Assembly (NCBI GenBank): GCA_023105745.1
Contig: JALGQZ010000011.1
Location: forward strand, 16,831,975-16,895,974
DNA: 64,000 bases
Source: Austropuccinia psidii
Taxonomy: Eukaryota > Basidiomycota > Pucciniomycetes > Pucciniales > Sphaerophragmiaceae
Reading direction: 5' to 3'
Under the pieces are notes generated by a model. It searched no databases and was not told the origin of the DNA. It worked only from the letters and a program-made list of their open reading frames with translations. Below, one piece after another: positions 24,823 through 38,533 of the stretch (position 1 is its first letter; the number at the start of each line of letters is the position of its first letter). The position numbers and the translations under genes are program-made.

Positions 24823-27592
24823 AGCTATTATTAGATTATTATAGACTTATCAATTCAATTCATATTGATACCTAAATGACAATAGTTAACAGAAGGTTCA
24901 GATCATATGATTAATCAACCCTATGTTTCAAGTATTCTTCTTCTATTTGAAATATTTTGAATACTAATAATAATATTGAATTAATCCCCATAAACCTTAC
25001 ATTTTTAAGAAAAAATATTTACATCATAGTATTTTTCTTGAAAATCTCCTTACAAACTCATAGTATTATATAATACCTTACCCTTATATGAAGATATATC
25101 ACTAATATACTACATAAATAAATCCTTTTTATTGAATAATACCTTACCGCTGAATTATTGAAGATCTGATTGTTGTATTATATTATCAATTAAACTTTTA
25201 AGCTATTTCCTATTAAAAAATATATATCATTATATCAAAAAGTACCCTTATAATATAAATTAGTATCATTATAGTAAGTGAGCCTCATATAATATTGAAG
25301 TCTTACCCTTATATAGCTTTAAATAATTATCAAGTCATTATATTTTGTATTTCTTCAAATTATAAATTACTTCTAAATTTTTTGATCAATTCTGATATGA
25401 ACTAAAAAGTTTTTCTAGTTGCAAAATACACAGTCTTAAAAACTTATTTGTGAGCACTGTAGGGAGAGTTTTTAATATATTAAGAGAGCAAGCTAATATA
25501 CCTTAGAGAACTTCTTTACAGGATTATTTCAGAAATTCAAAACAACTGAGCTGTGATTTCCCTATAAAAAATTATTTTTCCAATCCCATATGAAAGGGGG
25601 TTCCACCACATAAATTTTTGTAAGAACATGTAAGGCCCCTTTTCAAAAGAATAGGAAATCTTTAAATATTTGTAGCATAAATATAAATAAAACCTTGACT
25701 TAGACTCAATTGGAACCACCTGAATTTGTCTCATTATTTTTGTTTAATTAAAACATACCCCAATTTGGCTATTTTAACCAAAATAAGGGATCCTAAGCTT
25801 ATGAATTAAAATTGAAATAACTCATTAACTGGAACCCAAATCCACTCTAAAAAAATATTTTTTTAAGTAAAAAATCCCACATTTTTCTAACTGAGCTCCC
25901 TGTTTTATGTCAAAATCCAACATTTTTTGAAAAATCTTTGATTTAACCAGTCTATAGCAATAATTAAACACGATTAAACTGATTTTTTTTAAATAAAAAA
26001 AAAATTCATCCCTGATAAAGTATTTTGAAATTCCTCCATACCATTCATTTCAAAAATTCATTTTCTTTATCTCCACATTTTAATTCTAATTTGAGCAATC
26101 CCTCCAAAATTCTGTTGCCTCAAATTTTTATTATTTCAAAAAAATACTTTGGCTTTGGAATAAAATCTAAATTTCTTCTTCAGAATCATGAAATAATTTG
26201 AATTTTGGTACTCAATCAAAAATTATTGATTATTATACATATTTTCTTAGCTCTCCTAAGATTTCTTATTTCTAATTACTGCAAGTTTAAAATTCCAAAA
26301 ATGTGATTGTGATCAAATCAGTCTTTTTTGGAATTTTTTGAAAAAAAATTATCCATTTTTTTTTTGTAAAATATATAGTTTGAAATTTTAATCTAGGCTT
26401 AAATCTTTCCAAATTATTCTATAAAATAGAAAAATAATTTGAATTTTGGGGAGAAACATCATGCTAACATTCTATATATCATGAATCTGGAAGGAAAAAT
26501 ATCTGATAGATAGATAGAAAAATTCAAAAATAAGATGAACTTTTTTAAGCTGATTGGCAAATATATCATAAAAGAAGATAGATAAAAACCTGAAATATTG
26601 AAAAAATTATTTAAAATAAAAAGAGTAAAATTTATTTTGGAATTTTCAAAAATAATGAGAGTAATAAGATATAATAATTTTCTTATTTTTGGAAATTAAA
26701 TTTACTATAATAAATTTATTAATAGGATGGAATTATAATATTTATTAATTAAAGTTAAGGAACTAAGATTATGAAATCAATTTTAAATTCCAATGATATT
26801 TATTAAATTCTAAAATCAATAGAAATAATATTACAACAAATAACTCAAAAAACAAACTCTCTAGAAATAATAAATTCTTTATACATGTTTAGAGTTTTTG
26901 CAATTGATAATCTGTAAATATCTCAAATAATAATTATCACACAGGTGAAATACTTATATTTTCAACTTCAGGTTAAATGTAGAATGGAAACCCTTCAGTT
27001 CATATAAGTTTTCTTCTTATTTTTTGAAAAGGTGGATGATATATTTTTAGGAGATAACTTGGTTAATAATGAGAGTATTTTAGCTATTTTTGCAAATTAA
27101 ATGCAAAATATTCATTTTTGAATTTTAATATAATCCTCTTCTATGCACTTGAGAAAATATATATGAAAAAGGAACTTCTTTTGGTGCAGTGTGTAAAAGA
27201 TTAATGTGTAATTTCAATAATAATGACTGGAGTTTTAAGGGTTGAAATGTGGGATTTATAATCCATATTCATTGTTTTTGATGTATTTAAATGCCTCAAC
27301 TGCAGAGGTTTTGTAGTTTAAAAAACTCATAAATTGATTTTAGGAACTTCTCAAAAAGAATCAAAGACCTAGAAATGGGAATTCCCATTTTTTTAACACC
27401 CCCTGATATATATATTAGGAAAATAATATAAATTTTATCTTTAATTGAGAAAGTATTCTTTTTTTGAAAATTATTTTCCAATTATTGCAAGAGAAACTGA
27501 TAGAATATATAAAGCTATATTGGCAGTTTGACTGGCTCATTTCGGAGGTCCAAAAGGTGCTTTTTTTGGCACAATACCCCAAGAAGTAGTAG

Positions 27593-29360
27593 TGTAAGGT
27601 TTGAGTATGAAAAAATAGGTAACTATTTCTAATATTTTACTTATTTTACTTTGAATTTAATAATATAAATGAATTAATGAGATTAAAATAATTATATTAA
27701 TAATACATCAGTATAATTATGACATAAAATAATTATATAATTCAAAAATAATAAAATAATATAATAAAATAAATATATTTATAGAATTTCATTATTGTTA
27801 CCAAAAAAAATAAGAAATTTTTATTCAATAATAAAGAACAATTAATAACAATATGGTTACCAATGTTAAAGTTATATATTAATAGACATACTATTTATAC
27901 CAATAAAAATAACTATTAAAGAATAATAATAGAGAAAATAAATTACTTTTAAAACTTAATGTAATAATTTTGGTTAAATTTACACCTAAGAATTTAAAGA
28001 AAACTTATTTAAATTTTATTTACAGTAAAAAATAGAGATAAATAAAATTTTTACAATTTCTATTTGGATTTAGATAATTTAAGGGAATTCAACAAATAAT
28101 AATAAAATACTGTTGCAATCATATATAAAAAAGTGATTAATAAGAGGTAAGAATTTGGTTTTTTATAATAGAAGAGTTATATATAATGGAAAAAAGTGTT
28201 TTAACTTTTCAATTTCATATTTTATTGGATTTGATGCATCTGAGGGGGACATAGAGGAAGAAGAAGCCCTTTTATGGTAAATATCCTTCCCTCTAGTTAC
28301 CATAAACCTTTTAGTAGACATGTACTGATGTTATCCACTGAAATTAATAAGCATTTCAAGGTTTGGTGTGAATTACATCATTATTAAACCTTTTTATCTC
28401 ATTATTACATCATTTTTTAGAGTTATCACCGTACCTCCAATTTGCTAACACTATAAGATTGGAATATGACTTAGATTTGTGGATAAAGATATTTTAAGTC
28501 AGAAAATTTGAAGATCCACCAGTTTTATCTCTTATTCAACTGTGAAAATTAAAATAAGGTTACGGTTAAAGATCAAAAATGATCATTTTGAAGCCTTAAC
28601 TTTGGCCTTTGATAAATTTTAAGTTTGCAACACAAATGAAATTGGGAGAGTGAATTATAATAGTTTTTGATGTCCTTACCAATGTGAAAAGAGGATCCCA
28701 TTAAATAATCAAAAATATGTTTTTGATGATTTTTCCTGTAATTGATATTTTCTGTCTAAATTTTCTATTTTAGACTTCACCCCATGATTTCATAGGGTTA
28801 CACTTTGAATATCAGGATAAAAATTAGGTAATTCTTCACATGTCAAGTATTGAAGTCTGAAGATCTACCTTTCTTTTGAGTTTGGACCACTTTTAATTTT
28901 AATTTATCAACTGGAATTGATATTTTGACCAATCTTTACTTATTATTCTTAACCTTTTTTATAGCTTACCAAATAGATTTTATATCTTTATTCTTGCAGA
29001 TAATTTGTGGTAGCTTTAATTTTGGATCAAGTCTTTATGATGAGTATTTCAAAAGATATGAGCTAAAAACATGAATATATGCACTGATGATAAAAGCTCA
29101 TATATCCAGGTATCTAAGTAAGTATTGGGCTGACAGAAATGAATTAAAGAGTCAATTTTTTTGATTGAGGTCCCAATTGTCTAATTTATTTAAAAATTTT
29201 ATGAATTTCTTCTGAGATAATCAAGAGGTTGTGAAATTTTATTCCTTTTTTATTTATTTTAACTGTTTTGAAGATGAGAATTTTAATGTTTATGATTAAG
29301 ATAAGTTCTGAAGAATTTTTTGTGACCTTTTTGGATATGTGGTCATGTATAAAAGGCTCA
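27593..29360 (-). repeat. 3' LTR of the minus-strand family C element
   Basis: Begins TGTAAGGTTTGAGTATGA, the inverse of the ...CCTTACA end of the LTRs at 36117 and 44693. It ends near 29360 after GTGACCTTTTTGGATATGTG, the inverse of their start. Length is about 1.77 kb. The terminal bases on the right have decayed, so the end is good to a few bases. Confidence 0.75.
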
Positions 29361-29419
29361 TATTGACTAACACCAAAAAAATATTGTCCTTCAATCTGAT
29401 ATAGTTAATTAGGGTATCA

Positions 29420-32400
29420 TACACTGTAAGGTTTGACTATGGAAAAATAAGTAAAATTACTAATATTTTACTTATTGTACTCTGAATTTTCTAAGTTAAT
29501 GAATGATAAGATTCAAAATAATTATAATAATAAAAATGTATCATAATTATGGAATAAAGTTGACCATGATTAAGGAATAATAGTATAATATAATTATGGT
29601 TTAAAGCTGACTATATTATCAAGGAATAATAAGATAATACAACAACATAAATCTATTAGTATACTTATGAAAATTTCTTAATGTTACAAAAAATTAATTA
29701 ATCTGTAGAAAATTGATCTTTAATAACAATAATATTACTAATATTAAAGCCGTATACTAATATAAGAATTATTAAAAATGATAATAAATAGAAAATAACC
29801 TACTTTGAACACTTAAGATAATAAATTTGATTATTTTTACACCTAATAATAGAAATAAAACTTATTGAAATTGAATTTACAATAAAAATTAGAGAGAATT
29901 ACAAATTTTACTATTTTTACATGGATTTAGAGATTTCAATAGAATTTAACAAATAATAATGAAAAACTGAATTAAAAAAATATAAGATGATGATTACTAT
30001 AGGATAAAGCTTTTTCCTTTACTAATATAAGAGCTTTATATTAAAGAATAAAGAAATTTACCTTTTTATTTAATGTTTTTATTGTATTTGTAGCATCTGA
30101 GGGGGTCCTTTTATAGTATATATCCTTCCTTCTGGTGACCAGATACCCTCTGGCAGACATTTACCCATGTTATATACTGGAATCAATCAGTATTTCAAGG
30201 TTTGGTGATGATTACATCATTTTTAAACCTTCTTATCTCATTATTATTCCATTTTCTAGGGTTATCATTATAACTCTAATTTTATGACATCATAAGTTTG
30301 GAAAATAATTCAATTTTGTAGATTATAGTAGCTTTAATTCTAAAATATTAATATCTACCACTTTTATCTTCTTTTCAACTTTTAAACTTAAAATAATATC
30401 AGAGTTATTGATCATAAATAATCATTTATACCTTTGGAGTTTTTAACACTACATAAATTGTTAAATCTTGGATTTTCCTTACTAATCTGCTAAGAGGATT
30501 TCATTACAACATCAAAAGTCTATTTTTGATGATTTTTCTTGTAGCTCATTGTTTCTGTCAAAATTTACTACTTTGGAGTTCAAACCAAGATCTCATAGGG
30601 TTTTAAATTTAATATCATGATGAAAATTACATCATTATTAATTTATGAACTATTTGAATCTTGATATTTACTTCTTTTAACTTTGGATCACTTTTAGTTT
30701 AAAGTGGTCAACAGCTATTGCTATTTTACCTAATATCCCCTTATAAGTTCTGACCTTGTTTATAAAATGTGAAATAAAGCTTATATATTTACTTTTACAG
30801 GTACTGTGAGACTTTGAGATATGACCACATATCCAAAAAGGTCACAAGAAAAATTCTATAATAATTATACTTATAATAATTATCTGAAAACTAGTGAAAA
30901 TACCATGAATAGGTACAAAATCTGAATTAACTCAGAATCTAATGAGTAAACATGTGAAATTAATTACACCATTAGATTACTCATGGTAAAATACACATAT
31001 GTCATTTTTATGGCATATCTGAAAAGTCAATAATTACTGAAGAATAAGTAATAATACCCTAAAAAAGACATAAAATCTTATTTAACTCCAAATACAATGA
31101 AAAAACATGTGAAATAAATTGTACCATTGGATTCCCCATAAACATTGACACATAAGACAATTATAGGACAATTCTTTAAAGTCAATAATTAAGGAATTGA
31201 ACTGAAAATACGCACTTTTTTGGTCAATGCATATATTCATGGTTTTCAGCTAATATGTTGTTAAATATACAATATAGAGAGTTAAACCAAAAATAAAGTC
31301 ACCACCTAATTACTGTAAGAACACAGATATTTTACAAGTTATAAAAAAGGTTATAAATTGTAAGGGTTTATTGAACAAAATCACTAGAGCTGTTGACCAC
31401 TTTGTTGTGAAAGTGGTCCAAACTTAAAAAAAATAGATATTCAGATCCTACTGGCTCATATGTGAAGAATGATGTAATTGTTATCATAATATTTCAGGTA
31501 TAACCCCTTTAAATCAAGGTTTTAAGTTGAAAATATTGAATTTCAACAGGAAAGATGAGATACAAGAAAAATCATCAAAAATAGAGTTTTGATTATGTAA
31601 TGAAATTCTCTTGGTAGCTCAATGAGGACATGCCAAGCTATCAGAATTCACTCTCAGAATAGCTGTAGCGTGTATAACTTAAAAGGTATTTATGATCAAA
31701 GTTTAAGCTTAAAATTGATCATTTATGATCACTCACTGTAATCTTATTTTAAGCTTAACAGTTATATAAGTGATAAAACTGGTGAATACTATTATATTAT
31801 GATTTATACTAATAGAATACACAAAGTTTAGGCTTCTGCCAAGCCTATGATGTCATCAAACTTAGATTTATAGTGATAACTCTAAATGATGGCGTAATAA
31901 TGAGATAAGATGGTTTGATTATGATGTAATCATAACTAAACCTTAAAATACTGATCATTTCCAGTGGATACTATCAGTAAAAATCTACTAGAAGGGAGGT
32001 ATTTCCTATAAATAGAGCTCTTTTTACTATATTTTCCCCTCAGACGCATCAAAACAATCAAATGATTAAATCAAAAGGTAAAATATTTATTCTTTATATA
32101 TAAATCTCTTCTATTATCAAAAAACAAATGTAATCCTTATTATAATCATCATTTTTGATGTTATCACTTCAATTGTTCATTTTTTTGTTATAATTCTTTT
32201 AAAAATATTATCTCCACATAAAATCAAGAAAATCTATAAATTCTTTTATTTTTATTTGTAAATTCAATTTAAATAAGTTGTATTTACATTATTTGGCGTA
32301 AATTCTTCCAGAATTATTATATTAAGTGTCAAAAGTAGGTTATTTTCTATTATTACTATGAATAATTCTTCAAATTAATATAAATAGTATTTGTATTTAT

Positions 32401-33477
32401 ATATGACTTTAATATTAGTAATATTATAGTTCTTAATTGTTTTTTATTAATAACAAACAATTTTTTACACCTTTCTTATTTTTTGGTAACAATCATAAAG
32501 TGCTTTTAAATATTTTAATTATCAAACATTAATATATTTATTTATTATATTATTTTTTCATAATATAAATTATATTATTATATTTATTCAATAATATAAT
32601 TATTTTTACTCTATAATTATAATAAATCTTTATTATTATAATTATTTGTATGCCTTAATTATAATAATTATTTTATCTTGTTCATTTTATTTATGAGGAA
32701 ATTCAGAGGACAATAGGTAAAATATTAGTAATTTTTACTTATTGTTTCATATTAAAACCTTACAGAATCTTGGTAGCTTGAGATATCTTCATCAAGCCTT
32801 CAAGAGGATATTACTACATCATCAAGACTCTATTTTTCATAATTTCCTTGTGGTCCATCTTTTTTGTTGAAATTTACTATTTTAGACTTCAAACCATGAT
32901 TTCATAGGGTTTTGCCTTGAATATCCTGAATAATATTACATAATTCTTCACATATGAGCTATTAGAATCTAAATATTTACTTTTTTTAAGTTTGTATGAA
33001 TTTCAGTTTAAAGTGGTCAACAGCTATTGCTATTTTGCCCAATATCCCCTTACAGCTTCTAACCTTGTTCATATATTTCCAAATAAAGTTCATATATCTC
33101 TTTTTACAGTTATTTTGAGGTAACTTTATTTTTGAAACAAATTCTTATCATGTGTAATTGAAAGCTTATGAGCAAAAAACATGAATATATGCACTGATCC
33201 TAAAAGTGCATATACCCCAGTTATCTCAGTAGGTATTGTCTTTAAAGATATGTCACAGAAATTTCATATATAGAGTTTTTGATGGTTAATCCAATTGTGT
33301 AATTAATTTCACATGTTCATACCTTGGCTTTTGACATAATACAGAATTTATGCTTTTTTCTGGCATTTTTACTTATTTGAAGGTTATAATTTCAATTCTT
33401 TCCATAAAAAAAAGTTTTGTAAAGTTGTTTTGTGACATTTTTGGATATGTGGTCATATATAAAAGGCAAACATACAC
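29420..33477 (-). mobile_element. Nested family C LTR remnant bracketed by TACAC
   Basis: TACAC at 29420-29424 and 33473-33477 flanks a block that starts TGTAAGG (29425) and ends AAACA (33472), both ends as expected for a minus-oriented family C insertion. The block contains two incomplete minus LTRs (29425-30804 and 32765-33472) that overlap by about 340 bp in LTR coordinates but differ clearly in sequence, with a complete plus LTR (30805-32764) between. The simplest reading is an element whose two LTRs were retained in part while its interior was lost. Confidence 0.7.
30805..32764 (+). repeat. Family C LTR, plus orientation, inside the nested block
   Basis: Runs from TGTGAGACTTTGAGATATG to ATTAAAACCTTACA, 1960 bp, and aligns with 36117-38064 throughout. 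It carries TATAAAT at 32007-32013 and the conserved hairpin GACCACTTT...AAAGTGGTC. The flanking five bases (GGTAC, GAATC) do not match, so there is no target duplication, consistent with arrival by recombination rather than simple insertion. Confidence 0.75.
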
Positions 33478-35430
33478 TGTACTACCCCTTCAATAGAGTT
33501 TCTGAATCTTGAAGCCCAATGATGTTCAAATTGCTTATTCTTCAGGTCTTCTTTCATGTCTGAGCCTTCTTGTGAATTTTTCAGAATTGGTTGTATCCTT
33601 CTAAAGTAGCCTTCCATCTTGTGTAGTTGTGCTTCTAAACCTTACAAGAAGTTCTCTTTCCTTTTTATTTCCCATCCTCCTTTATTTAAGGACTTTAACA
33701 ATTTTCTTGTCTTCTCCTTCTTCTAGAGGGGGAATTTCAAGGGGAAATAATTCCTGATCACTTGAGCTGTAAGGTTTTATTAAGCTTACAGGTAATACTC
33801 AGTGTTTGTTCATTAATATACCTGTTAGTTCTAGCTGTAAAGAATTAGGGCCATTAAGGGCTTTTCTCATAAAAGGTCCTTCAAAGGAATTTATGAATCT
33901 ATTTGATCCTTTAATGTTATCAAAATTTAGTGTTGATACTAGAACTAAATATCCTATTTTAAAATCAGGTAGTTTGTGAATTTTATACTATCTTTCTTTT
34001 GAATATTTGAAAGAATCTTGCATTAATTAATTTGAATGATGTCTTGCTTTATCAAGCATTATCTCAAAACTACTTGCTGTTGAGTGTATGTCAACTAGGT
34101 CTTTTTTAAGGGTATCAAAAGGTAGTCTTGGATTCCCAACCTTTTTTCAACACTGCAGGTTTTTACCTGTTGATGAATGGATTGATTTCTTATATGACAG
34201 CTCAAGAGCTGGTATTAGAATACATCAATTATGGGTAAAACCACCAGAGTAATTTAACTCTAGGCCATAAGAACAGAATATTATGATCATTTCTTCTAGA
34301 GTTTGTATCATTCTTTCTGCTATTCCATCAGTCTGAGGGTGATAGGCTGTTGAGGATGATAATATTGTGCCAAAAAAGTTATGGAGATTTGTCAATAAAG
34401 CTGAAGTGAATTTGGGATCTCTATCACTTATTATATTTTTGGATAAGCCTTTATGGCTAATAACTTCATTGCATATAATTATAGCTTTATTTCATCATAA
34501 TGACATGGTAAGAACATTGGAGTTTTATTGTAACTATTAACTAACACTAGGAATGCATTGAAACTCTTATCTCCCCCTGGGGATAGAGCTGTTACCTAAT
34601 ACATATGGACTATTTCCCAAGGATATTTTGGTTCTTGGATTGGAATGATCATTCCAATTTTCTTGCCTGTGGCTCCATTTTCTTTTTGGAATTTGTCACA
34701 GGTTTGGAAATATTCTGAAACAATGTTTCTCCAATTTGGCCACCAAGAGCAAGTCTTCACTATTCCTAATGTCCTGTCTTCTGAAAGATTTCCAGAAACA
34801 ATGATATAATGGCATTAATGCAGTATAGGTTTCATTAAGACTCTATCTTTCAGGGTCATAACATATGTGTGTTTGGTTCTATGATAAAGAATTGCATAAA
34901 GGAGGTGGAATATTACTTACTCAGAAGCCTTTTTCCATAATTCATCTAGTTTGGAAGATAATTATTGGTCTTTTCAGTCTTTCATCAAGAGTTGAAATAA
35001 AATATGGCAATTTTTATCCATCTTATAGCTTTCTTTAACTTGGTTAAAGAGTTATGTGCCAATGTATGTGACACATATTCCTCCTATATTATTTTCTTCC
35101 TGTGGTACCCATGCTGGGTTTCAGGTGTAGTCCCTAAAGCCCATATGCATTTTTATGAATATTTCCAGATTTATGGACTATAATAATATTAACTCTATAC
35201 TCTTGGATAGAAATCTGCCATATCATCATATTTCTATTTGGTGTATTCATGTTTAATGATGATTTTACAGCATTAAAATATGTGATGAAATCAAAGACTG
35301 TTCCATCTAAGTAATAGTGTAATTTATTTAAAGACCACACTAAGCAAAGGCATTCACCATGAGAAAAAGATATCCCCACCACAGGGGGTAGCAGGTCCAA
35401 CCCAGCATTCATATTTCTCCATACAGGGCT
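33478..35430 (-). pseudogene. Family C integrase and RNase H remnant
   Basis: The minus strand at 35412-35134 reads RNase H ([18 protein letters not shown], then [11 protein letters not shown] and [12 protein letters not shown]). Farther left lie the integrase zinc region and core in fragments. Near 34600 the expected HMDW reads HMY followed by a stop, so the first catalytic Asp is lost. The end of the protein (LPVSLIKPYSSSDQELF-type text) is read near 33750-33810. The many stops and frame changes show an old copy. Confidence 0.7.
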
Positions 35431-36116
35431 CTAACTTTCTATTTATATTTGGTCATCATCTAAGATGGATCTCCAATTTTGGGAAAATTTTGACATTAAA
35501 CTCAATTGAAGTGTTTTCTATTTAATTTCTCTTAACAGTAAGTTCTTTCACCAAATTACATGAATAAAAAAATAGAGAAACACGCTCCATTATAAGGCTA
35601 TTCTCAGTTAGATATTACATATGATGTTACTATTCCTCAGTTTCCTCTTTTCCTATTCTACAATCACATGAATTCATGAATACTAATTTCCTGACAAAAC
35701 TCTGCAGTTAGTAACTGAACTTAATTGGTGAATCAAAATTACTGAATATTTTCATCCTTATTAAGCTTCCTCATCATTATTATCTTCCATTGAATAAAAT
35801 TTTGCCACAATACTAGAAATTTCTTTATCTCCTTATTTTCCCTTACTTTAATTCAATCTTCATTTTATAGAATTCAAAAAACTAAAAAAACACCTAACTT
35901 CTATTTCTCAACTTTCAAATTTTCCCCAAGATTTCCTCATGAGCATCTAATAAAAGAAACAATTTTAAAACAAAATTTTCTCATAATGCTGCCTGGCCCA
36001 TCATATTCAAAAAATCACTTTCTTATACTGATATGGGAGGAAACATTCCCATAAATTTTCCAAATAAGAGAGTTTGACACATTTTGAATTTTTCTGTAAG
36101 ATAAATATACTCAAAG
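35431..36116. other. AT-rich spacer, no gene seen
   Basis: About 690 bp between the truncated minus-strand element and the complete plus-strand one. It ends in CAAAG (36112-36116), the left target duplication of the latter. No repeat or gene recognised. Confidence 0.5.
36112..36116. repeat. Left target-site duplication CAAAG
   Basis: Identical to 46645-46649, directly outside the TG...CA ends of the family C element, which fixes both outer boundaries. Confidence 0.85.
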
Positions 36117-38064
36117 TGTGACCCTTTGAGATATGACCACATACCCAAAAAGGTCACAAGATATATTTAAAAGAATTATACCTTAAAACTACAAAAATGC
36201 CATAAATAGGCATAAAACTTGGTTTAACTTAAAAACCAATTAATGAAAATTTGAAATAAATTCCACCATTGGATTCGTCAGGGTAAAATACACAAATACT
36301 ATTTTTATGGCATATCTGAAAAGCCAATATTTAATGAGCTATAAGTAATAACACCTTATAAAAAACATGAATCCTTAATTATTTCAAATACCAATGAAAC
36401 AACATGTGAAATAAATTGTACCATTGGTGTCCCCATAGACTTCTACACATAAAACAGTTGAGAAGCTAATCTTCCAAGTCAATACTTAAGGATTTAAGCC
36501 AAATATATGCACTTTTTTGGTCAACGCATATATTCAAGAATTTTAGCTAATATCTTTTGAGATATACATGATAGAGTTATGAACCAAAAAGAAAGTCACC
36601 ACGTAATTACTTTAGGAACACAGAAATGAATTTTATTTCATAAGTTATAAACAAGGTTAAAAACTGTAATGCATTATTGATTAAAATCAATAGAGCTGTT
36701 GACCACTTTGTTGAGAAAGTGGTACAAACTTGAAGAAAAGTAGACAGTCAGATTCTACTAGTTCATTTGTGAAGAATGACATATTTTGTTACCATAATAT
36801 TCAAGGTATAACCCCTTGAAATCTTGGTTTGAAGCTTAAAATATTAAATTTTGACAGAAAAGATGAGTTACAAGAAAAATCATCAAAATAGAGTTTTGAT
36901 GATGTGATGAAATGCTCTTGGCAGTGTAATACGGACATGCCAATCTATCAGAATCCACTCTCAGAATAGCTGTAGCATGTATAACTCAAAAGTTATTAAT
37001 GATCAAAGTTTAAGCTTAAATTTGTTCATTTAAGATCACTCACTGTAATCTTATTTTAAGTTTAACAGTCATATAAGTGATGAAACTGGTGAATACCATT
37101 ATATTATGATTAATACTAATGAAATCCACAAAGTTTAGGCTTCTTCCAAGCCTATGATGTCATCAAACTTAGAGTTATAGTGATAACTCTAAATAATCGT
37201 GTAATTATGAGGTAAGATGGTTTGATCATGATGTAATCATCACCAAACTTTAAAATATTGATCAATTCTAGTAGAAAGCATCAGTACATGTCTACTAGAA
37301 GCCTGTTGGACTCTAGGAGGGAGGTATTTACTATAAATGGAGCTCTTTTTACTCTGTTTTCCCCTCAGATGCTTACAAAACAATAAATCATTAAATCAAA
37401 AGGTAATTTCTTTATTCTTTATATATAAAACTTTTATATTATTAAAAAACAAAATTAATCTTATTATAATCATCATCTCTGACATGATTATTACAATTAT
37501 TTGATTGTTTTGTTAAAATTTCTCTCAAAAACCTCTATTCCATGTAAAATCAAGAAAAATTGTAATTTCTTTTAAAATTTATTGTAGATACAATTTAAAT
37601 AAGTTGTATTTACATTTTTTGGTGTAAAATTATCCAAAAATATTATATTAAGCATTAAAAGTAGGTTATTTCTCTTATTATAATAATTTTTCCTCTATTA
37701 TTACTTTAATAATTCCATAATTAATATAAATAGTATTTATATTAATTTATAACTTTAATATTAGTAATATTATTGTTATTAATTGTTTTTTATTAATAAA
37801 AAACAATTTTTTTATGCCTTTATTATTTGTTGGTAACAATAATAAAGTGCTTTTTAATATATTTACTTATTATATTATTTTTTTATAATATAAATTATAT
37901 TATTATATTTATTTAATAATATAATTATTTTTACGCCATAATTATAATAGTTCTTTATTATTATAATTATTTTTATCTTATTTATTTTATTTATAAGGGC
38001 ATTCATAGTACAATAAGTAAAATATTAGTAATTTTTACTTATTGTTTCATAGTCAAACCTTACA
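36117..38064 (+). repeat. 5' LTR of the complete family C element
   Basis: Starts TGTGACCCTTTGAGATATG and ends AGTCAAACCTTACA. It holds a TATA box (37332-37338), a hairpin GACCACTTT...AAAGTGGTA with one broken base (about 36700-36724), the inverted repeat TTCTAGTAGA / TCTACTAGAA (37266-37300) and an AATAAA near 37383. Confidence 0.9.
37332..37338 (+). promoter_or_regulatory. TATA box of the family C LTR (5' copy)
   Basis: TATAAAT sits in a block (GGAGGTATTTACTATAAATG) that is preserved in the LTRs at 32007 and 45916. A pyrimidine stretch TTTTCCCCTCAG lies 20-35 bases downstream, where transcription would start. By LTR logic this drives the genomic RNA. Confidence 0.6.
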
Positions 38065-38085
38065 TTTGGGGGCCTGGCCGTGATA
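38065..38085 (+). other. Putative primer binding site
   Basis: TTTGGGGGCCTGGCCGTGAT follows the LTR end directly. Family A has the related TTTTGGGGCC at the same place. It should pair with a tRNA 3' end, but I could not assign which tRNA. Confidence 0.55.
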
Positions 38086-38533
38086 TTTACTCTAAAAGAC
38101 CTTTAAAAAGACTCTAATTGGGTTTATCCAATAATAAATTACAATTATAATCATAGAATTATATAATAATTTTATATTTATTGATTTTAAATACTATTGA
38201 GGCATTTGGAAAGCAATTGTATTGTCTTACGCATGGTTTTTCACATCCTTAGACTTGCAAGGACTTTCTTTGAGTGACTCTAGTAATTGAAAAAAGATAC
38301 TTTATCAATTAAGATTAATTTTATAAAAGAATCATATTGATTTTTTTTATTTTATTCTTTAAAAATAAAAATATAAAAAACAAAAAAAACCAATAAAAAA
38401 AGTTATCTTTTATTAATTTTAATTTCATTTCTTTATTTATTTTCATTCTTTAAGATATAAAAGCAATTTTTATGTGGAAAATTGCCATATCTTAGGAAAA
38501 ATACCACTTTTCATGTAAAGGACTTATATTTAT

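Larger units (their letters stand above)
21528..27592. other. AT-rich region, no gene seen
   Basis: Six kilobases of AT-rich DNA with almost no CG dinucleotides. Short open frames of up to about 100 codons occur, but none shows a recognisable motif or sensible composition. The region holds the 27-bp tandem repeat and the direct repeat listed separately. It is probably decayed transposon DNA beyond recognition by eye. Confidence 0.5.
27593..35430 (-). mobile_element. Family C Ty3/Gypsy element, minus strand, 5'-truncated and invaded
   Basis: Reading right to left there is RNase H and integrase sequence (35430 to 33478), a tract matching the end of the family C internal region (29361-29424), and a 3' LTR (27593-29360). 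The internal sequence is interrupted between 29424 and 33478 by further family C LTR material flanked by TACAC on both sides. Across that insert the sequence rejoins as the expected match to 44620-44692 of the complete element. No 5' LTR, gag, protease or RT is present, so the copy is truncated near 35430. Confidence 0.75.

Noticed and set aside
30805..32764. Simple insertion of a plus-oriented LTR with target duplication
   Set aside because: The flanking five bases differ and the surrounding minus LTR sequence is duplicated rather than merely interrupted, so a plain insertion does not explain it.
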